A DNA stretch of 64,000 bases from Paraburkholderia sp. BL9I2N2 (GTDB lineage: Bacteria > Pseudomonadota > Gammaproteobacteria > Burkholderiales > Burkholderiaceae). Location of the stretch: NCBI RefSeq assembly GCF_004339745.1, contig NZ_SMGP01000002.1, positions 1,550,001-1,614,000 on the forward strand. The letters run 5' to 3'. Below, piece after piece: positions 61,441 to 64,000 of this stretch. How positions within the stretch are numbered: the first letter of the stretch is position 1; each line of letters begins with the position of its first letter. The notes under the pieces are model-generated. The model was not told the origin of the DNA and searched no databases. It saw nothing but the letters and a program-made list of their open reading frames with translations. Both the position numbers and the translations under genes were made by a program.

Positions 61441-62334
61441 ATGGATCTGAATCTTCGGGACATCCGCGCGTTTATCGCCGTCGCGCAAACGGGCAGTTTC
61501 ACGCGCGCGGCGACGCGGCTGCATCTGTCGCAACCGGCGTTGACGGTGCAGATTCGCCGCCTCGAAGAAACGGTCGGCATGCGCCTGTTCGACCGCAACA
61601 GCCGCAATGTCGCGCTCACGCCGACCGGCCGTGAACTACTGCCGCTCTTGCAGAAGTCGCTCCATGACATGGAGCACGTGCTGATCGACGCGCGCGCGCT
61701 CGGCGAAGGCGCGAGCGGCACCGTGCGGATCGCTTGCTTGCCGACGTTCGCGGCCAGCGTGTTGCCCGAGCTCGTGCAGGGCATCAAGAAGGCCGTGCCG
61801 CGCGTGAGCTTCCATGTACGCGACGTGGTCGCCAGCATGGTCAATACGTTGGTGCGCAATGAAGAGGTCGATATCGGGCTGACCGGCGGCCCGCTCGACG
61901 ACGCCGCTTTCGAGGTGCTGCATGCGGGCATCGACCGGCTGGTTGCCGTGTTCCCGAAGCGGCATGCGCTTGCCCGGCGGCGGCACATCACGCTCGCCGA
62001 TCTTGCCGCCACGCCGCTCGTGCTGACCGCCCAAGGCACGAGCGTGCGGACAGTGGTCGACAGCGCTTTCGCTAACGCTCACTGCACGCCGGAGATCGCG
62101 TGCGAGCCGACCTACATGATGAGCGCGGTCGCGATGGTGCGCGCGGGACTCGGCGTGACGATCCTGCCGGCGTCGGCCCGCGAAGTCAGGGCGGAGCCCG
62201 AACTGATCGTGCGCGCGGTCGACGACCCCGCGTTCACTCGCCCCATCGCTCTCATCAAAAAGCGCGGCCGGACACTGCCGCCCGTGACGGAAACCTTCGT
62301 TGCGATGCTGATCGAGAAACTCGCCGAAGATTGA
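61441..62334 (+). CDS. LysR-family transcriptional regulator of the CitMHS-AtuA operon
   Basis: 297 residues. The HTH FTRAATRLHLSQPALTVQIRRLEETVG (about 20-46) is of the LTTR type with SQPALT, as in regulators of the CbbR/CynR-like branch. The effector domain begins at GTVRIACLPTFAASVLPELV. Divergence from the transporter gene and the inverted repeat between them support local control, with the carboxylate as probable inducer. Confidence 0.92.
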   Translation: MDLNLRDIRAFIAVAQTGSFTRAATRLHLSQPALTVQIRRLEETVGMRLFDRNSRNVALTPTGRELLPLLQKSLHDMEHVLIDARALGEGASGTVRIACLPTFAASVLPELVQGIKKAVPRVSFHVRDVVASMVNTLVRNEEVDIGLTGGPLDDAAFEVLHAGIDRLVAVFPKRHALARRRHITLADLAATPLVLTAQGTSVRTVVDSAFANAHCTPEIACEPTYMMSAVAMVRAGLGVTILPASAREVRAEPELIVRAVDDPAFTRPIALIKKRGRTLPPVTETFVAMLIEKLAED

Positions 62335-62492
62335 ACGGCGGATGCGCGTTACCTTTCATTTTCAAACAGAGCCCGATTTCCACCATTTATCGTCTGATTT
62401 AATCGAACACGCTCACGCTAATATCGGCTTCGCGCGAGTTCGAGGATAAATAACCGCTCGCGCGTATTCTCCAAAACTTCGAAAACGAAAAA

Positions 62493-62999
62493 ATGATAAT
62501 GAGTCAATTTCGAATACTCGCGGTGACCGCGGCGTCGTTTGCTCTGGCCGCTCCGGCGTATGCGGCATTGGGTGGCGCGCCGACCTATCCGGTTACGGCC
62601 AGTAGCACGAGTGCAGGGGCGGCTAACCAGAATAGCGCGGCGGTGGCGCGCTTCGCCGCTAGCGGCAGTGCGGCCTCGGCGAGCTACACCGTGAGCCAGA
62701 CGACGCTGCCATCGGGCACCGTGGTGAGCGAATACATCGGCGCGGGCAATACGGTCTTCGCGTTGAGCTGGGAAGGCCCGACCATGCCGCCGCTCAAAAC
62801 GCTGCTCGCCACTTACTTCCCGACCTATGTCCAGGCACTCACCGATGCCCACGCCACGCAAGGCGGCGGCTACGGGCCCGCCGTCGTGCATCAGTCGGCG
62901 CTGGTCGTGGAGACCGGCGGCCATATGGGCGCCTTCGTGGGCCGCGCCTATTTACCGCAAGCGCTGCCGCAAGGTGTGAGCGCTGACGACATCAAGTAA
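62493..62999 (+). CDS. DUF2844 domain-containing exported protein
   Basis: 168 residues. A signal peptide (ILAVTAASFALAAPAYAAL, cut near residue 25) leads to a mature region with LGGAPTYP at its front, SYTVSQTTLPSGTVVSEYIGAGNTVFALSWEGPTMPPL (about 66-102) and a HQSALVVETGGHMGAFVGRAYLP end. This matches DUF2844 proteins, which in Burkholderia are almost always encoded just before DUF3443, as here (30 bases). Function is unknown; an exported two-protein system is inferred. Confidence 0.88.
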   Translation: MIMSQFRILAVTAASFALAAPAYAALGGAPTYPVTASSTSAGAANQNSAAVARFAASGSAASASYTVSQTTLPSGTVVSEYIGAGNTVFALSWEGPTMPPLKTLLATYFPTYVQALTDAHATQGGGYGPAVVHQSALVVETGGHMGAFVGRAYLPQALPQGVSADDIK

Positions 63000-63029
63000 C
63001 TCATTAAAATCATTAGAGAGAGAACAACA

Positions 63030-64000
63030 GTGCGCAAAATCGCAAGGATTATTGCCGCGGCGCTCGGGCTCGGATTGGCACTCAATCTCGCCGGCTGCGG
63101 CGGCGGTGGCGGTGGCTCCAGCAGCAACTCCACGGCAAATGCACCGGCTGCCGCCAGCGCGCCGACGGGACCGGGCGGCACGACGTCCAATCCCCTTACC
63201 AACGACTCGACACCCAATGTACTCGCCGTCGATGCGTCTGCCGTGCCGACGCCGGCCGGCCCCGGCAACACGATGTCGGTGACGGTGAGCGGAACGGGCA
63301 TTCACAACCAGCCGATGGTCAGCGTCAAAATCTGCGCGCCCGGCTCCAACGCGACCGCGAGTTGCACGACGATTCCGAACGTGATCGTCGATACGGCATC
63401 GTTCGGGCTGCGTCTGGTTCGCTCAGCGATTCCGAATGCCACCTTCAGTGCGCTCACCGCCGAAACGGATCAGTCGAGCGGCCTGCCGCTCGCTGAATGC
63501 GCGTTGTTCGGCAGCGGCTATGCATGGGGTTCGGTGCATCTCGCGGACATCGCGCTGTCGAGCGAGATTGCACCGTCGGTGCCGATTCATGTGATCGGCG
63601 ATTCAGCGCTGACCCTTGCCGCGCCGAGCGAATGCCAGGTCGGCCGGCCACTGGCCACCGCGGCCGATCTCGGCGCGAACGGCATTCTCGGCATCGGCGT
63701 GAGCCCGACGGACTGCGGCTCGCAGTGTGCCCTGACGACGCTCTCGCAGTTCTATTACACCAATGCCGGCAATGCCACCTCGGTGCCCGTCGCAAAACAG
63801 ATCAGCAACCCGGTCGCGCGATTCCCGCAGGATAACAACGGTGTGATTCTGGAAATGGCGCAGGTGTCCGATAGCGGCAGCGCGATGGCTCAAGGCACGC
63901 TTGTGTTCGGTATCGACACGCAGGCCAATAACGTGCTGAACGGCACGGGCGCGCCGATTATCCGAACGGACCTGAAGGGCGACTTCACGTCGTCCTATGG
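63030..64000 (+). CDS. DUF3443 lipoprotein, aspartic-protease-like (cut by window end)
   Basis: GTG start at 63030; 323 residues are visible before the window ends. The N-terminus has a lipobox (LAGC, Cys23) followed by Gly/Ser/Pro-rich linker to about 65. Conserved DUF3443 segments are NVIVDTASFGLRLV (Asp121), ECALFGSGYAWGSVHLADIAL, PIHVIGDS, GILGIG and LVFGIDTQANN. The DT[GA]S-x-GLR and GILGIG order echoes pepsin-type aspartic proteases; here the Gly of DTGS is Ala. It follows the DUF2844 gene closely. Proteolysis is not proven. Confidence 0.85.
   Translation, partial: MRKIARIIAAALGLGLALNLAGCGGGGGGSSSNSTANAPAAASAPTGPGGTTSNPLTNDSTPNVLAVDASAVPTPAGPGNTMSVTVSGTGIHNQPMVSVKICAPGSNATASCTTIPNVIVDTASFGLRLVRSAIPNATFSALTAETDQSSGLPLAECALFGSGYAWGSVHLADIALSSEIAPSVPIHVIGDSALTLAAPSECQVGRPLATAADLGANGILGIGVSPTDCGSQCALTTLSQFYYTNAGNATSVPVAKQISNPVARFPQDNNGVILEMAQVSDSGSAMAQGTLVFGIDTQANNVLNGTGAPIIRTDLKGDFTSSY

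Overview
The window is GC-rich chromosomal DNA with densely packed, codon-biased genes. Several traits point to a Burkholderiaceae bacterium, most likely Burkholderia/Paraburkholderia: many LysR regulators beside oxidoreductases, a Burkholderia-type DUF2844/DUF3443 pair, a GudP/GudD/KdgD glucarate set, an Ohr/OhrR system and a trimeric-type porin. I saw no rRNA, tRNA, CRISPR array, insertion sequence or phage gene. It reads as an accessory, metabolically flexible stretch of a large soil or plant-associated genome.

Layout. 1-7.3 kb: a LysR tail, an Old Yellow Enzyme, small hypotheticals, a patatin-like phospholipase, a short-chain dehydrogenase (SDR) with a tautomerase, and a nitronate monooxygenase divergent from a LysR gene. 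7.3-12.5 kb: a FUSC membrane protein and a peroxide-defence block (ohr, small secreted protein, msrA, ohrR) in which the ohr and ohrR promoters share the same palindrome, then a type II NADH-dehydrogenase-like flavoprotein and a hydrolase remnant. 12.5-19.6 kb: SnoaL-like protein, GT9 glycosyltransferase, MFS exporter, PRC-barrel protein, an orphan sugar-binding protein, a leucine-rich-repeat/protein-kinase fusion, and an O6-alkylguanine methyltransferase with an unusual tail. 19.7-30.6 kb: small hypothetical, tandem GNAT, M20 amidohydrolase, PAP2 phosphatase, AraC regulator, secreted hydrolase, SDR remnant, dienelactone hydrolase, epimerase, PQQ-type lipoprotein, porin. 30.9-38.7 kb: chemoreceptor, DUF899 protein, a TPR-like/HTH regulator with a beta-propeller protein, LysR/NmrA divergent pair, an AT-richer orphan gene and a frameshifted lipoprotein.

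38.8-45.6 kb: an intradiol dioxygenase, a PRISE-type reductase, then IclR/MHS transporter/AroQ (probably shikimate- or quinate-type compounds) and a DHA2 exporter. 45.6-50.6 kb: the D-glucarate operon gudP-gudD-kdgD, divergent from a FadR-type regulator, with two copies of one palindrome placed on the two putative promoters. 50.8-58.3 kb: SDR, Gfo/Idh/MocA oxidoreductase, TetR and LysR regulators, a second Old Yellow Enzyme, an MFS exporter and another LysR gene. 58.3-62.3 kb: a CitMHS transporter with a split AtuA-type enzyme, divergent from a LysR gene. 62.5-64 kb: DUF2844 and DUF3443 proteins, the latter cut by the window end.

The recurring design is a regulator transcribed away from the enzyme or transporter it probably controls, often with a 13-23 bp inverted repeat in between. 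The best candidates for under-described biology are the LRR-kinase, the methyltransferase tail with two sliding-clamp-like motifs, the regulator/beta-propeller pair and the CitMHS-AtuA operon.
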